64,000 nucleotides of DNA from contig JAYPOZ010000010.1 in assembly GCA_038131165.1 (NCBI GenBank), positions 1 through 64,000 on the forward strand, given 5' to 3'. The notes under the pieces were generated by a model. That model was not told the origin of the DNA and searched no databases. It saw only the letters and a program-made list of their open reading frames with translations. Source of the DNA: UBA6544 sp038131165 (lineage in GTDB: Bacteria > Pseudomonadota > Alphaproteobacteria > UBA8366). Made by a program: the position numbers and the translations under genes. This document shows positions 50,677 to 59,197 of this stretch, one piece after another. Within the stretch, counting starts at the first letter, position 1. Each line of letters starts with the position of its first letter.

Positions 50677-51061
50677 TTGGTTCGGCCTTAGTTCGGTGTG
50701 ACAAGAAAGAACCGTGTCTCAATACAAACAATAAAGAGTCAATAAAAGGTAGTTGTAGTGGATACACGGGGGATCATGGGGTTCACCGTGAATAGAAAAG
50801 TATGAACAATGGGAACGAGGACTAAAACTTGGTTTGTTAATTGATACGATAAATAAGAAATAACAAATTGATTTATAAATGGAATCTACTTGCTAACAGT
50901 CTCTGCATAAATCTAACCTCCGGCGCTTGAACCACCAAAACGTCAAAGTTATCTCGAAAGATATCCTCATACTGATAATCTCTGTAATGAATATGCAGAA
51001 AGGGGATAATTTTTTAGATTCGGTGTTATCTTGTGGATAACACTGCCTTACACACATTCTA
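50677..51061. other. candidate chromosomal origin of replication (oriC)
   Basis: The 385-base spacer between hemE and ppsR is far more AT-rich than the genes beside it, most strongly at about 50821-50900. It holds a perfect DnaA box TGTGGATAA (51032-51040) and near-boxes with seven of nine matches at 50757-50765, 50961-50969 and 51001-51009. The same gene pair flanks oriC in Caulobacter. G/C strand bias changes sign here, and parABS is within 14 kb. It is inferred from context and sequence, not shown. Confidence 0.8.
51023..51043. promoter_or_regulatory. palindrome embracing the DnaA box
   Basis: GTGTTATC (51023-51030) and GATAACAC (51036-51043) form a perfect eight-base inverted repeat around the consensus DnaA box at 51032-51040, 19 bases upstream of the ppsR start. 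It could be part of the origin or an operator for ppsR. Confidence 0.55.
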
Positions 51062-51901
51062 TTGGACCACCCATTGAAAGCCTTTCATCTTCACCTTGTT
51101 TCAGACGCGACCGGTGAAACCGTCCACAGCGTTGCCCGCGCCTGTTTCGTTCAATTCGATGGCATAGAACCGACGGAACACCATTGGCCGTTGGTGAGGA
51201 CAAAAGGACAGATCGACAAAATCCTTCGCAAAATCGAAGAACATCCTGGCATCGTCCTCTTTACCATTGTCAAGGAGGACCTGCGAACCGCCCTCGAGAT
51301 TGGTTGCTCGCGTTTACATATTCCCTGCATTTCGGTTCTCGATCCGGTGATTCATGCCCTAACCGCGTTTCTCGGCCTGCAAAGCAGTGGAAAATCGGGT
51401 CGGCAGCATATCCTGGACGCAGAATATTTCGACCGAATAGATGCCATGACCTATACGTTGAATCATGATGACGGTCAGTCCACTCACGATTTGGCCGATG
51501 CGGATGTCATTCTGGTTGGGGTCTCCCGTACATCCAAAACGCCAACCTGTATCTACCTTGCCAATCGAGGCCTGAAGGCGGCCAATGTGCCGGTCGTACC
51601 CGATATTCGCCTGCCGCCGGAATTCGATACCCTTACGGATGGCGCAGGCCCGCTGATCGTCGGACTTACGACCGACCCAAAACGCTTGGTGCAGGTACGC
51701 CGAAATAGGCTGCGGTTGCTCGACCATAATGCCGATACCGACTATGTCGACCCGGAAACGGTGAAAGACGAAGTCGCCACAGCGAGACGCTTGTTCAGTG
51801 AGCGCGATTGGCCGGTGATCGACGTGACGCGGCGGTCGATCGAAGAGACGGCGGCGACAATATTACAAATCCTCGAGCGACAACGAGACGCGAATGCGTG
51901 A
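51062..51901 (+). CDS. ppsR: pyruvate, phosphate dikinase/PEP synthase regulatory protein (DUF299)
   Basis: A 279-residue bifunctional kinase/pyrophosphorylase family protein. It has FHLHLVSDATGETVHSVARA at the N-terminus and the phosphate-binding VGVSRTSKTPTCIYLA in the middle. No ATG suits the start. TTG at 51062 or TTG at 51074 would both work, the latter leaving MKAFHLHLVS. This is the origin-proximal gene RP001-type in rickettsial and Caulobacter nomenclature. It is transcribed away from the origin. Confidence 0.92.
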   Translation: MDHPLKAFHLHLVSDATGETVHSVARACFVQFDGIEPTEHHWPLVRTKGQIDKILRKIEEHPGIVLFTIVKEDLRTALEIGCSRLHIPCISVLDPVIHALTAFLGLQSSGKSGRQHILDAEYFDRIDAMTYTLNHDDGQSTHDLADADVILVGVSRTSKTPTCIYLANRGLKAANVPVVPDIRLPPEFDTLTDGAGPLIVGLTTDPKRLVQVRRNRLRLLDHNADTDYVDPETVKDEVATARRLFSERDWPVIDVTRRSIEETAATILQILERQRDANA

Positions 51902-52505
51902 CGAAAAGAGACCCGATCTCATTCTTGCATCGACAAGCCCCTCGCGGGCGGCTTTGTTGCGGGCAGCCGGGTTGGACTTTAAAATAGAGCCTGCAGATAT
52001 AGACGAATCCGCAATAAAAGAGCGCTGTCGCCTCGCCAACGCGACGGTCTCGGAAACGGCGGCACTTCTATCTCTAGAGAAAGCGCGGAAAATTTCAGAA
52101 CGGCGGCCTGCAGCGTTCGTTATCGGTTCCGACCAGATGCTTGAGTGCGACGGGAAATGGCTGGATAAGCCAAGCGATGTCACGGCCGCTGCCGAGACTT
52201 TGCGCACCTTGCGGGGCCGGACGCATCGATTGATTACCTGTGTCAGCGTGTTGTACGAGGCGGTGGAGATTTGGTCCCATACGGAAACAGCGGTCTTGAC
52301 CATGCGCCGTTTCTCGGATGATTTTCTTGCTCGATATATAGAAACGGGCGGTGAAAAGCTTCTGACTTCCGTCGGAGCCTATCAACTGGAAGGCCATGGC
52401 GCGCAATTGTTCGAGACGATCGAAGGGGATTATTTCACCATTCTGGGGCTCCCGCTCTTGCCACTCTTGGCCTTTCTGCGGGAACAGCATCTGATACCTG
52501 CATGA
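51894..52505 (+). CDS. maf: Maf-like nucleotide pyrophosphatase
   Basis: A 203-residue house-cleaning pyrophosphatase hydrolysing modified or canonical NTPs. LILASTSPSRAALLRAAGL opens the domain. The DESAIKERC, FVIGSDQMLECDG and LEGHGAQLFETIEGDYFTILGLP blocks are the family signatures. It overlaps ppsR by eight bases and aroE by four, so the cluster is translated as one unit. Confidence 0.93.
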   Translation: MRDEKRPDLILASTSPSRAALLRAAGLDFKIEPADIDESAIKERCRLANATVSETAALLSLEKARKISERRPAAFVIGSDQMLECDGKWLDKPSDVTAAAETLRTLRGRTHRLITCVSVLYEAVEIWSHTETAVLTMRRFSDDFLARYIETGGEKLLTSVGAYQLEGHGAQLFETIEGDYFTILGLPLLPLLAFLREQHLIPA

Positions 52506-53347
52506 GACTGACGGGAAAAGCCATTATCGCCGGAGTCATGGGTTGGCCGGTCGCCCACTCTCGATCCCCGATGCTGCATGGGTTCTGGCTTGAATCCTAT
52601 AATATCGACGGCGCTTATCTTCCATTTCCCGTGCATCCGGAAAACATCGAAACGGCCTTGCGGGCGCTCCCAGCCCTTGGAATTGCCGGCGTAAACGTGA
52701 CCGTGCCGCACAAGGAAGCAGCCCTGCGCATTTGCGACACCGTGGACTCGACCGCCCGGAAAATTGGAGCGGTAAACACTATTATCGTCGAAAAGGATGG
52801 CTCCCTCTCCGGCAGCAATACCGACGCCTTCGGTTTTATGGAAAACCTAAAATCCGAAAGCGATTGGCGAGCCGATAGCCGGCCTGTCCTGGTCGTCGGC
52901 GCTGGCGGCGCGGCGCGCGCTGTCGTATCCGCTCTGGCCGAAGAAGGGGTTAGCAACATCCGGATCTTGAATCGAACCAAAGCGCGTGCCGAAGCGCTGG
53001 CGTCCGACTTCGCCGATCGGGCGAATGCCTGCGATTGGGCGACCCTCGACTCCTCCCTCGAGGACATCTCTCTGCTCGTCAACACAACGACACTTGGAAT
53101 GTCCGGCCAACCTGAACTGGAGATCGACCTGACAGCCTTACCGCGCGATGCGATCGTTAACGACATTGTTTATGTGCCGCTTCAAACGAAACTCTTGCAG
53201 GCAGCGAGAGGCCGGGGAAATGCCACCGTCGACGGACTTGGAATGCTGCTTCATCAGGCGCGCCCCGGATTTGCGGCCTGGTTCGGACATGAGCCCGACG
53301 TGACCCCCGCCCTGCGCAACGTCATTCTGGCGGATTTAGGCGCGTGA
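52502..53347 (+). CDS. aroE: shikimate dehydrogenase
   Basis: A 281-residue NADP-dependent enzyme of the aromatic amino-acid pathway. VMGWPVAHSRSPMLHGFWL binds shikimate, VNVTVPHKEAAL has the catalytic Lys, and GSNTDAFGFM and the dinucleotide loop VVGAGGAARAVVSAL follow. It is complete and coupled at both ends by four-base overlaps with maf and coaE. Confidence 0.95.
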   Translation: MRLTGKAIIAGVMGWPVAHSRSPMLHGFWLESYNIDGAYLPFPVHPENIETALRALPALGIAGVNVTVPHKEAALRICDTVDSTARKIGAVNTIIVEKDGSLSGSNTDAFGFMENLKSESDWRADSRPVLVVGAGGAARAVVSALAEEGVSNIRILNRTKARAEALASDFADRANACDWATLDSSLEDISLLVNTTTLGMSGQPELEIDLTALPRDAIVNDIVYVPLQTKLLQAARGRGNATVDGLGMLLHQARPGFAAWFGHEPDVTPALRNVILADLGA

Positions 53348-53952
53348 TCGTCCTCGGACTGACGGGTTCCATCGGCATGGGCAAGAGCACGGCAGCCAAA
53401 ATGCTGCGCGATCACCGGGTGCCGGTGAGTGATGCGGATGCCATTGTGCACGAGTTGATCGGGCATGGCGGCGCGGCCGTCGCGGCTGTCGACCGGGCTT
53501 TTGCGGGTGTGGTGGCCGATGGGGCCGTCGACCGGGCCGCTCTCGGGGCGCGGGTTTTTGGAGATTCGGCAGCCTTGAAACAGCTCGAATCGATCCTGCA
53601 TCCCTTGGTCGAAGCCGCTCGGGACCGCTTTTTGAAGCAGTGCCAGCGCCGCCGGGAGCCGGTCGTCGCTCTGGATATCCCGCTCTTGTTCGAAGTCAAG
53701 GCAGACGCCCTATGCGATGCGACAATTGTGGTCACGGCTCCCCAATTCGTGCAGACAACCCGGGTGCTCTCCCGCCCGGGCATGACACGGGAGAAGTTGG
53801 AAGGCATTCGCCGTCATCAGATGAGCGATCTGGAAAAGCGACGCCGTGCGACTTTTGTGGTACCGTCAGGCGCCGGACGGCGAGCGACGTTCATGGCGCT
53901 TGCCCGCATTGTCAGGCTGGCCAAGGCCGGAAAGCTTCACCGAGAACTGTAA
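53344..53952 (+). CDS. coaE: dephospho-CoA kinase
   Basis: A 202-residue P-loop kinase, the last step of CoA synthesis. LGLTGSIGMGKSTAAKML is the nucleotide site, VSDADAIVHELI carries the Asp, and VALDIPLLFE is the substrate loop. The start is GTG at 53344, overlapping the aroE stop (GTGA). Confidence 0.95.
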   Translation: MIVLGLTGSIGMGKSTAAKMLRDHRVPVSDADAIVHELIGHGGAAVAAVDRAFAGVVADGAVDRAALGARVFGDSAALKQLESILHPLVEAARDRFLKQCQRRREPVVALDIPLLFEVKADALCDATIVVTAPQFVQTTRVLSRPGMTREKLEGIRRHQMSDLEKRRRATFVVPSGAGRRATFMALARIVRLAKAGKLHREL

Positions 53953-53962
53953 CGCGGAAACC

Positions 53963-54640
53963 ATGCGGGAAATTGTCTTAGATACGGAAACCACCGGCCT
54001 CGATCCACGATCCGGCGACCGGCTCGTGGAAATCGGTTGTATCGAGCTCGACAATCACGTTCCGACCGGCCGCACGTATCATCAGTATGTCAATCCCGAG
54101 CGCGACATGCCGGCCGAAGCCTTCGCCGTTCACGGTCTGTCGGAAGCGTTTTTGGCAAAACATCCGATCTTCTCGGACGTGGCGGATGGATTTCTCGAAT
54201 TCATCGGGGACTCTGATTTGGTCATCCACAATGCCAGCTTCGATCTCGGGTTCATCAACGCGGAACTGAAGCGCTTAGGACGAGCGCCAGTGGATTCAGC
54301 CCGCGCCATCGACACGGTGCAAATGGCCCGCAGCAAATATCCTGGCGCACAAGCGAGCTTGGATGCGCTATGCCGACGTTTCGAAATCGATCTCTCGGCG
54401 CGGACCAAGCACGGGGCGCTGCTCGATGCTGAATTGCTTGCAGACGTCTATCTTGAGCTCGTCGGCGGTCGTCAACCCGGCTTCGAGCTTGCCTCGCAAC
54501 GCAAGGCGGAGACGGCGGCGACGGTTGAACTGCGCTCGGGCCCGGCCCGGCCCCCTCGTCCGCACGGACCAAGCGATGCGGAGCGTGCGGCGCACGAGAA
54601 ATTCATGGAGCAGATCACGGATCCAATCTGGCGCGATTGA
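53963..54640 (+). CDS. dnaQ: DNA polymerase III epsilon subunit
   Basis: A 225-residue proofreading exonuclease of the DnaQ (DEDDh) family. ExoI is LDTETTGLDP with Asp and Glu, ExoII is IHNASFDLGFI, and ExoIII is HGALLDAELLADVYLEL. The C-terminal tail of about 35 residues would contact the alpha subunit. The ATG at 53963 starts the fold. The frame is open upstream but only shadows coaE. Confidence 0.95.
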   Translation: MREIVLDTETTGLDPRSGDRLVEIGCIELDNHVPTGRTYHQYVNPERDMPAEAFAVHGLSEAFLAKHPIFSDVADGFLEFIGDSDLVIHNASFDLGFINAELKRLGRAPVDSARAIDTVQMARSKYPGAQASLDALCRRFEIDLSARTKHGALLDAELLADVYLELVGGRQPGFELASQRKAETAATVELRSGPARPPRPHGPSDAERAAHEKFMEQITDPIWRD

Positions 54641-54677
54641 AACCGCCCTTGTTTTCCCGACGCGTTAATAGCGCGGC

Positions 54678-55148
54678 CTACTCCGACTCCGCCTCGGCGC
54701 CGCGTCGAAACATCTCCACGAAATCGACCGTCGAAATCATTAAGGGCGGGAAGCCGCCGTCCCGCGTGACGTTCGAAATGATGGCGCGGGCAAAGGGAAA
54801 CAGCAGACGCGGGACCTCGATCAGAATAAGCGGCTGCAAATGCTCCTCAGGGATGGCGCCAACCTCTACGATCGCCGCGTAGTCGAGTTCCGTGATAAAC
54901 AGCACGGTATCGTCGGCGCTTGCCCGCGCTTCGACATGCAGTATGACCTCGAAGGCGCGGTCACCCAATCTTTGCGCCGCGACGTTTACCTCTATGGCAA
55001 CGTCCGGTGCGCTGTCCGGCGGTTGCAGAAAAAGACCCGGAGAGCCCGGGTTCTCGAACGACAAATCCTTGACGTATTGATGCGTGATGTTGAGCGGGAC
55101 GCTCTCCGCGTCAGCCGACTCGCCGGCGGCTACGTGATCTTCCGACAT
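54678..55148 (-). CDS. secB: protein-export chaperone SecB
   Basis: A 156-residue tetrameric export chaperone. It has ITHQYVKDLSFENPGSP and LFITELDYAAIVEVGAIPEEHLQP, then IEVPRLLFPFARAIISNVTRDGGFPPLM, all diagnostic. The ATG at 55148 is the start of homology. It is convergent with dnaQ, the stops about 37 bases apart. Confidence 0.95.
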   Translation of the reverse strand: MSEDHVAAGESADAESVPLNITHQYVKDLSFENPGSPGLFLQPPDSAPDVAIEVNVAAQRLGDRAFEVILHVEARASADDTVLFITELDYAAIVEVGAIPEEHLQPLILIEVPRLLFPFARAIISNVTRDGGFPPLMISTVDFVEMFRRGAEAESE

Positions 55149-55179
55149 TTCTGCTCCGTCGCGTTTGTGACGCTCGCAG

Positions 55180-55749
55180 CTAACACGGAATCTCCATAGG
55201 CACAATATCACCACCGCCCGGGTGGGCATCGCGGGGATCAAAGGTCACGAGCTGCGCGTTGCCCACCGTGTGGCCGGTCAGACCGCGAATAAAACCCCAA
55301 TGACTGACGACGAGCGTCTCTTGCCAGGTCTCTGCCAGTGATTGTTCCGCCCGAAACCGTTGGCACCGGGCATCAAGCGCTTCTTCCGTTTCAACCGGCG
55401 TGGGCCACCAGGTTTCTTCGATATGATCCAAGCGCAACTGGGGCCAATTCTGGCGGAGTGTGGACCCCGGCGTTCCGAGGTCGCAGACGAATGCGGAACG
55501 CTCACCGATGCGCGGGTCGACATCGATATCGACGCCCAACGCCTGTGCGACGATCGCGGCGGTTTGCAAAGCTCTCGTGTAGGGACTGGTGAGAATGCGA
55601 CGGATTCGACTTCCATCCAGATATGCGAGCGCCGCCGCCACTTGCCGCTGGCCTGTGTCCGTCAGCTTTGGGTCTCTAATGCCGGGGTCAACCCGGGTCT
55701 TCTTGTAGACGACGTTAAATTCGCTTTCGCCGTGCCGCATCAAAATCAT
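55180..55749 (-). CDS. histidine phosphatase family protein
   Basis: A 189-residue phosphoglycerate-mutase-like phosphatase. It has the catalytic LMRHGESEFN with the phospho-His, DTGQRQVAAALAYL, LTSPYTRALQTAA, and VVSHWGFIRGL with the second His. The physiological substrate is unknown. It lies 31 bases before secB on the same strand and directly abuts fxsA. Confidence 0.9.
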   Translation of the reverse strand: MILMRHGESEFNVVYKKTRVDPGIRDPKLTDTGQRQVAAALAYLDGSRIRRILTSPYTRALQTAAIVAQALGVDIDVDPRIGERSAFVCDLGTPGSTLRQNWPQLRLDHIEETWWPTPVETEEALDARCQRFRAEQSLAETWQETLVVSHWGFIRGLTGHTVGNAQLVTFDPRDAHPGGGDIVPMEIPC

Positions 55750-56289
55750 TCAGTCGTCCTGTCGCTTATGTGTTGGGCCGAGATTCTTCTCCTCAGGGGG
55801 CGTTTTCGGGACCTCCGTAAAGTCGCCATCGATAATCGTCCCGTTGGTGTCGTGCCTGTGCCCCGTCCTTGGTTCCTGCCTCGGATATTGCGGGTTTCCG
55901 GCGCGGTCTTGCCCGTCGACCCAGATGGTGCCGCGGGCCGAGAGCGCGCGCACCGCGAATCCGCCGAGAAGCCGCCGAACTGCCGGCACGAAAAGCGCAA
56001 AACCGATGCCATCCGTAAGAAACCCCGGCGTCAGCAGCAACGCGCCGGCGACAAGCAGGCATAGTCCGGTGAAGACTTCGCCGACCGGCATCTCCCCCCG
56101 CTCCAGGCTGAGCTGCACTCGTTGGATGGTTTGAAGTCCTTGATGGCGTAGCAATGCCGTTCCGATGACCGCGGTCAGGATCACCAACCCCAAAGTCGGC
56201 CACAACCCGAACTGCTCGCCGGCCTCGATGAAGACGGCGATTTCTGCGATCGGCACCGCGATGAAAACGAATAGGATGATTACCGGCAT
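55750..56289 (-). CDS. FxsA family membrane protein
   Basis: A 179-residue cytoplasmic-membrane protein with an N-terminal hydrophobic hairpin (IILFVFIAVPIAEIAVFIEAG, then LGLVILTAVIGTALLRHQG) and a third segment (GLCLLVAGALLLTPGFLTDGIGF), the FxsA pattern. The C-terminal tail is charged and longer than in E. coli FxsA. Role is unknown. Its stop is one base from the histidine-phosphatase start, so the two are co-translated. Confidence 0.88.
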   Translation of the reverse strand: MPVIILFVFIAVPIAEIAVFIEAGEQFGLWPTLGLVILTAVIGTALLRHQGLQTIQRVQLSLERGEMPVGEVFTGLCLLVAGALLLTPGFLTDGIGFALFVPAVRRLLGGFAVRALSARGTIWVDGQDRAGNPQYPRQEPRTGHRHDTNGTIIDGDFTEVPKTPPEEKNLGPTHKRQDD

Positions 56290-56449
56290 GCTTGCTCTTT
56301 TAGGGTGGAACCCTTATCTATCAAAGGGTCTGGCGAACCCCGGAATTGCCAAGGTGAGCGGGATTCGATTGGCTTCACCCTAACCTAGGGTCGGACGGAA
56401 CTCTTCGCAACGGTTGGTGCCGTCCCGGGGGGCTCGGAAAGGGCGTGAG

Positions 56450-57127
56450 ATGAGCGGCGGTTTGGGCTTTCTGGATATCATACTTTTCGCGATGCTGGCC
56501 GCATTTCTGATCTATCGGCTCGGCAGCGTGCTCGGCAAGCGCACGGGACACGAGCAACAGCGCCCGGATATTTTTGGGACTGGCGCCGGTCCGGAAGACC
56601 CGCGGGACGATAACGTCATCTCCCTCCCGGAACGGTCGGTCGAGCCCGACATGGTGTCTGTGGAAGCGGATTCTCCCCTGGCGGCGGGCATCACGCAAAT
56701 CAAGCTTGCCGATCGTACCTTTAACGAGAACGAATTTGTCGCCGGGGCGCGAGCGGCGTTTGAAATGATCGTCGATTCCTTCGCGACGGGCGATACCGAA
56801 ACGCTCCGAAATCTCTTGAGCGACGAGGTCTATCAAAACTTCGCCGCCGCAATTCAAGAGCGGGAATCCAAGAATTGGACGCATGAGACGACGGTCGTTG
56901 GCGTCGACGCGGCGGAAATCATCGAAGCGGAGATGTCAGGGCGCAATGCGCTGGTTACGGTCAAGTACATTAGCGAACAGGTCAACGTGACCCGCGACGA
57001 GAACGGCGAAGTCACGGATGGCGATGCTAACGCGGTTATTCGCATTACCGATATCTGGACTTTCGCGCGGGATACCACTTCGGCGGACCCGAACTGGGCT
57101 TTGATCGCGACCCGCAGCCCAAACTAG
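56450..57127 (+). CDS. Tim44/TimA-type domain protein
   Basis: A 225-residue protein with an N-terminal membrane anchor (FLDIILFAMLAAFLIYRLGSVLG), an acidic/Pro linker and a Tim44-like domain from about 90 to 222, including EFVAGARAAFEMIVDSFATGD and the AVIRITDIWTFARDTTSADPNW strand. The bacterial family is linked to inner-membrane protein organisation. It is divergent from fxsA and lies 11 bases before mltA. The ATG at 56450 is chosen over longer frames without homology. Confidence 0.88.
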   Translation: MSGGLGFLDIILFAMLAAFLIYRLGSVLGKRTGHEQQRPDIFGTGAGPEDPRDDNVISLPERSVEPDMVSVEADSPLAAGITQIKLADRTFNENEFVAGARAAFEMIVDSFATGDTETLRNLLSDEVYQNFAAAIQERESKNWTHETTVVGVDAAEIIEAEMSGRNALVTVKYISEQVNVTRDENGEVTDGDANAVIRITDIWTFARDTTSADPNWALIATRSPN

Positions 57128-57138
57128 ACATCCGACCG

Positions 57139-58356
57139 ATGGGCATCGCGGCGGCGCACCTCTCGACTAAATTGGGGCGATACGCGGTGATCGTCCTTTG
57201 CGCCGTCTTGATAGGCTCCTGCGTCATTCGGTGGGCTGACCCAATCGTCGAAAGCGTGCCCAGTATTCAGCTACGCAGCATTGCATTCAACGATCTGCCT
57301 AATTGGCGGGGCGATGGTCAACTGGACGCTGTTTTGGCTTTTCGCAAGTCTTGCCCGATCCTCCTTGGAGGCAGCGAAATCAAGGCGAGCGGACTTACCG
57401 TGCAACCGCGCGAATGGTCTGATGCCTGTGCCGCGGCGGAAGTCCTGGCAGAGCGTGCCGGACCGTTGGATCAGGCGGCGGTACGTGGCTTTTTCGAAAA
57501 ATGGTTTCAGGCATATTCGGTTTCCGCAGACGGTCAGACCGAAGGGTTATTTACCGGATATTTTGAAGCGGGATTGCGGGGATCGCGACAGCGCACGGAA
57601 CGCTTCACGATTCCGCTTTTTGGTGTTCCCAAGGACCTGGTATCCGTGGATCTCGGTCAATTCGATCCGGGCCTCGACGGAAAGAGAATTGTGGCACAGG
57701 TCGCGGATGGAAAAATCCGACCCTACCCGCGGCGCGGCGATATTCAGGACGGCGCGTTGCGAGACGACACCCCGGTTTTAGCGTGGGTCGACGACCCCAT
57801 CGACGCCTTTCTGCTACATGTTCAGGGATCGGGCCGCGTCGCTCTGGCGGAGGGGGACGAGCTGCGCGTCGGCTATGCCGGTAACAACGGCCACGGTTAC
57901 GTCTCTATAGGGCGCACACTGATTGATCGCGGCGAATTGCCTACAGGTCAAGCGGGGTGGCGCGAGATCCGAAACTGGATCGAGCGAAACCCGACGAAGG
58001 CCGGGGCCCTTTTGGCGGAAAACCCGCGCTTCATATTCTTTCGCGAAATTTCCGGGGAGGGGCCGATCGGCGCGTTGGGAGTGCCTTTGACACCGAGACG
58101 AAGCCTTGCGGTCGATCCCGCCTTTATACCGCTGGGCGTGCCTCTCTGGCTTGATACGGTGTGGCCGGGCGGTGGCGACCGGCCGTTGCGACGGCTGATG
58201 GTGGCGCAAGACACCGGAAGCGCCATCAAGGGGCCGGTCAGGGGCGATTTCTTCTGGGGCTATGGCCGGGATGCCCTGGTTGAGGCGGGGCGGATGAAAA
58301 GTCCCGGGCGGTATTTTCTGCTTCTGCCGCGGCGCGCCACGGTGCCGGTCTCGTGA
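57139..58356 (+). CDS. mltA: membrane-bound lytic murein transglycosylase A
   Basis: A 405-residue peptidoglycan lytic enzyme with a lipoprotein-type signal (LIGSC, lipid Cys at 28). The substrate-binding LFTGYFEAGLRGSRQRT segment and the C-terminal 3D domain (MVAQDTGSAIKGPVRGDFFWGYG), holding the catalytic Asp, are clear. It follows the Tim44-like gene, a pair often seen in alphaproteobacteria. Confidence 0.94.
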   Translation: MGIAAAHLSTKLGRYAVIVLCAVLIGSCVIRWADPIVESVPSIQLRSIAFNDLPNWRGDGQLDAVLAFRKSCPILLGGSEIKASGLTVQPREWSDACAAAEVLAERAGPLDQAAVRGFFEKWFQAYSVSADGQTEGLFTGYFEAGLRGSRQRTERFTIPLFGVPKDLVSVDLGQFDPGLDGKRIVAQVADGKIRPYPRRGDIQDGALRDDTPVLAWVDDPIDAFLLHVQGSGRVALAEGDELRVGYAGNNGHGYVSIGRTLIDRGELPTGQAGWREIRNWIERNPTKAGALLAENPRFIFFREISGEGPIGALGVPLTPRRSLAVDPAFIPLGVPLWLDTVWPGGGDRPLRRLMVAQDTGSAIKGPVRGDFFWGYGRDALVEAGRMKSPGRYFLLLPRRATVPVS

Positions 58357-58419
58357 ATCGTTGCCTTTCGCCAAGCGACCGATCATTCTATGGGCGACTG
58401 TATCTGCGAAGGAATTCCG

Positions 58420-59193
58420 ATGGCTGAAACGGATCAAGTGAGACCACAGGTCGGCCTCTTTGTGACCTGTCTCGTCGATCTCATGCGGCCGTCCGTAGGC
58501 TTTGCGGCGGTGAAGCTGCTTGAGGCGGCGGGGTGCCGCGTTGCGGTGCCGGCCGCCCAGACCTGCTGCGGCCAGCCGGCCTACAACTCCGGCGACCGGG
58601 CCGATGCGAAAGCCATCGCGCGCCAGACCATCGATGCCTTCGAAGGCTTCGAATACGTGGTTGCACCTTCAGGCTCCTGCGCCGGCATGTTGACCAAACA
58701 CTATCCCGAGCTTTTTGAGGGCGATGAGGCGATGTCGGCGAGGGCGCGCGACCTCGCGCGACGAACCTATGAGCTGGTGTCGTTCCTGACGGATGTGCGC
58801 GGCGTAAATGCGGTCGACACATCGTTCAGCGGGACCGTCACCTATCACGATTCCTGCTCAAGCCTGCGGGAAATGGGCGTGCGGGCCCAGCCGAGAAAGC
58901 TGCTCCAGTCCATCGGCGGCGTGGAGCTCCGTGAACTTTCCTTCGGGGAGGCCTGTTGCGGGTTTGGGGGCACCTTTTGTGTGAAGTATCCCGATATTTC
59001 CAACAAGATGGTTGGCGATAAATGCGCCGATATCGCGGCGACCGGTGCCGCGACCGTTCTCGCCGGCGATCTCGGTTGCTTGATGAACATCGCCGGCAAG
59101 TTGAAACGGGACGGCTCCGATATCGAGGTGCGCCATGTCGCCGAAGTCTTGGCCGACATGACCGACACGCCGGCGCTCGGCGAGGGAGAGTAA
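58420..59193 (+). CDS. lutA: L-lactate utilisation Fe-S protein LutA/LldE
   Basis: A 257-residue protein with two CCG domains. It has GLFVTCLVDLM, then TCCGQPAYNSG, and in the second half HDSCSSLREMG and CCGFGGTFCVKYPDIS. It forms the LutABC complex oxidising L-lactate. The start is the ATG at 58420 after GAAGGAATTCCG. An upstream ATG at 58390 is less likely. lutB follows four bases after the stop. Confidence 0.93.
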   Translation: MAETDQVRPQVGLFVTCLVDLMRPSVGFAAVKLLEAAGCRVAVPAAQTCCGQPAYNSGDRADAKAIARQTIDAFEGFEYVVAPSGSCAGMLTKHYPELFEGDEAMSARARDLARRTYELVSFLTDVRGVNAVDTSFSGTVTYHDSCSSLREMGVRAQPRKLLQSIGGVELRELSFGEACCGFGGTFCVKYPDISNKMVGDKCADIAATGAATVLAGDLGCLMNIAGKLKRDGSDIEVRHVAEVLADMTDTPALGEGE

Positions 59194-59197
59194 GGTC

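Noticed and set aside
50821..50860. A CtrA-type box in the candidate origin
   Set aside because: Only a half-site (TTAATTGATACGATAA) is visible. The second TTAA at the required spacing is absent.
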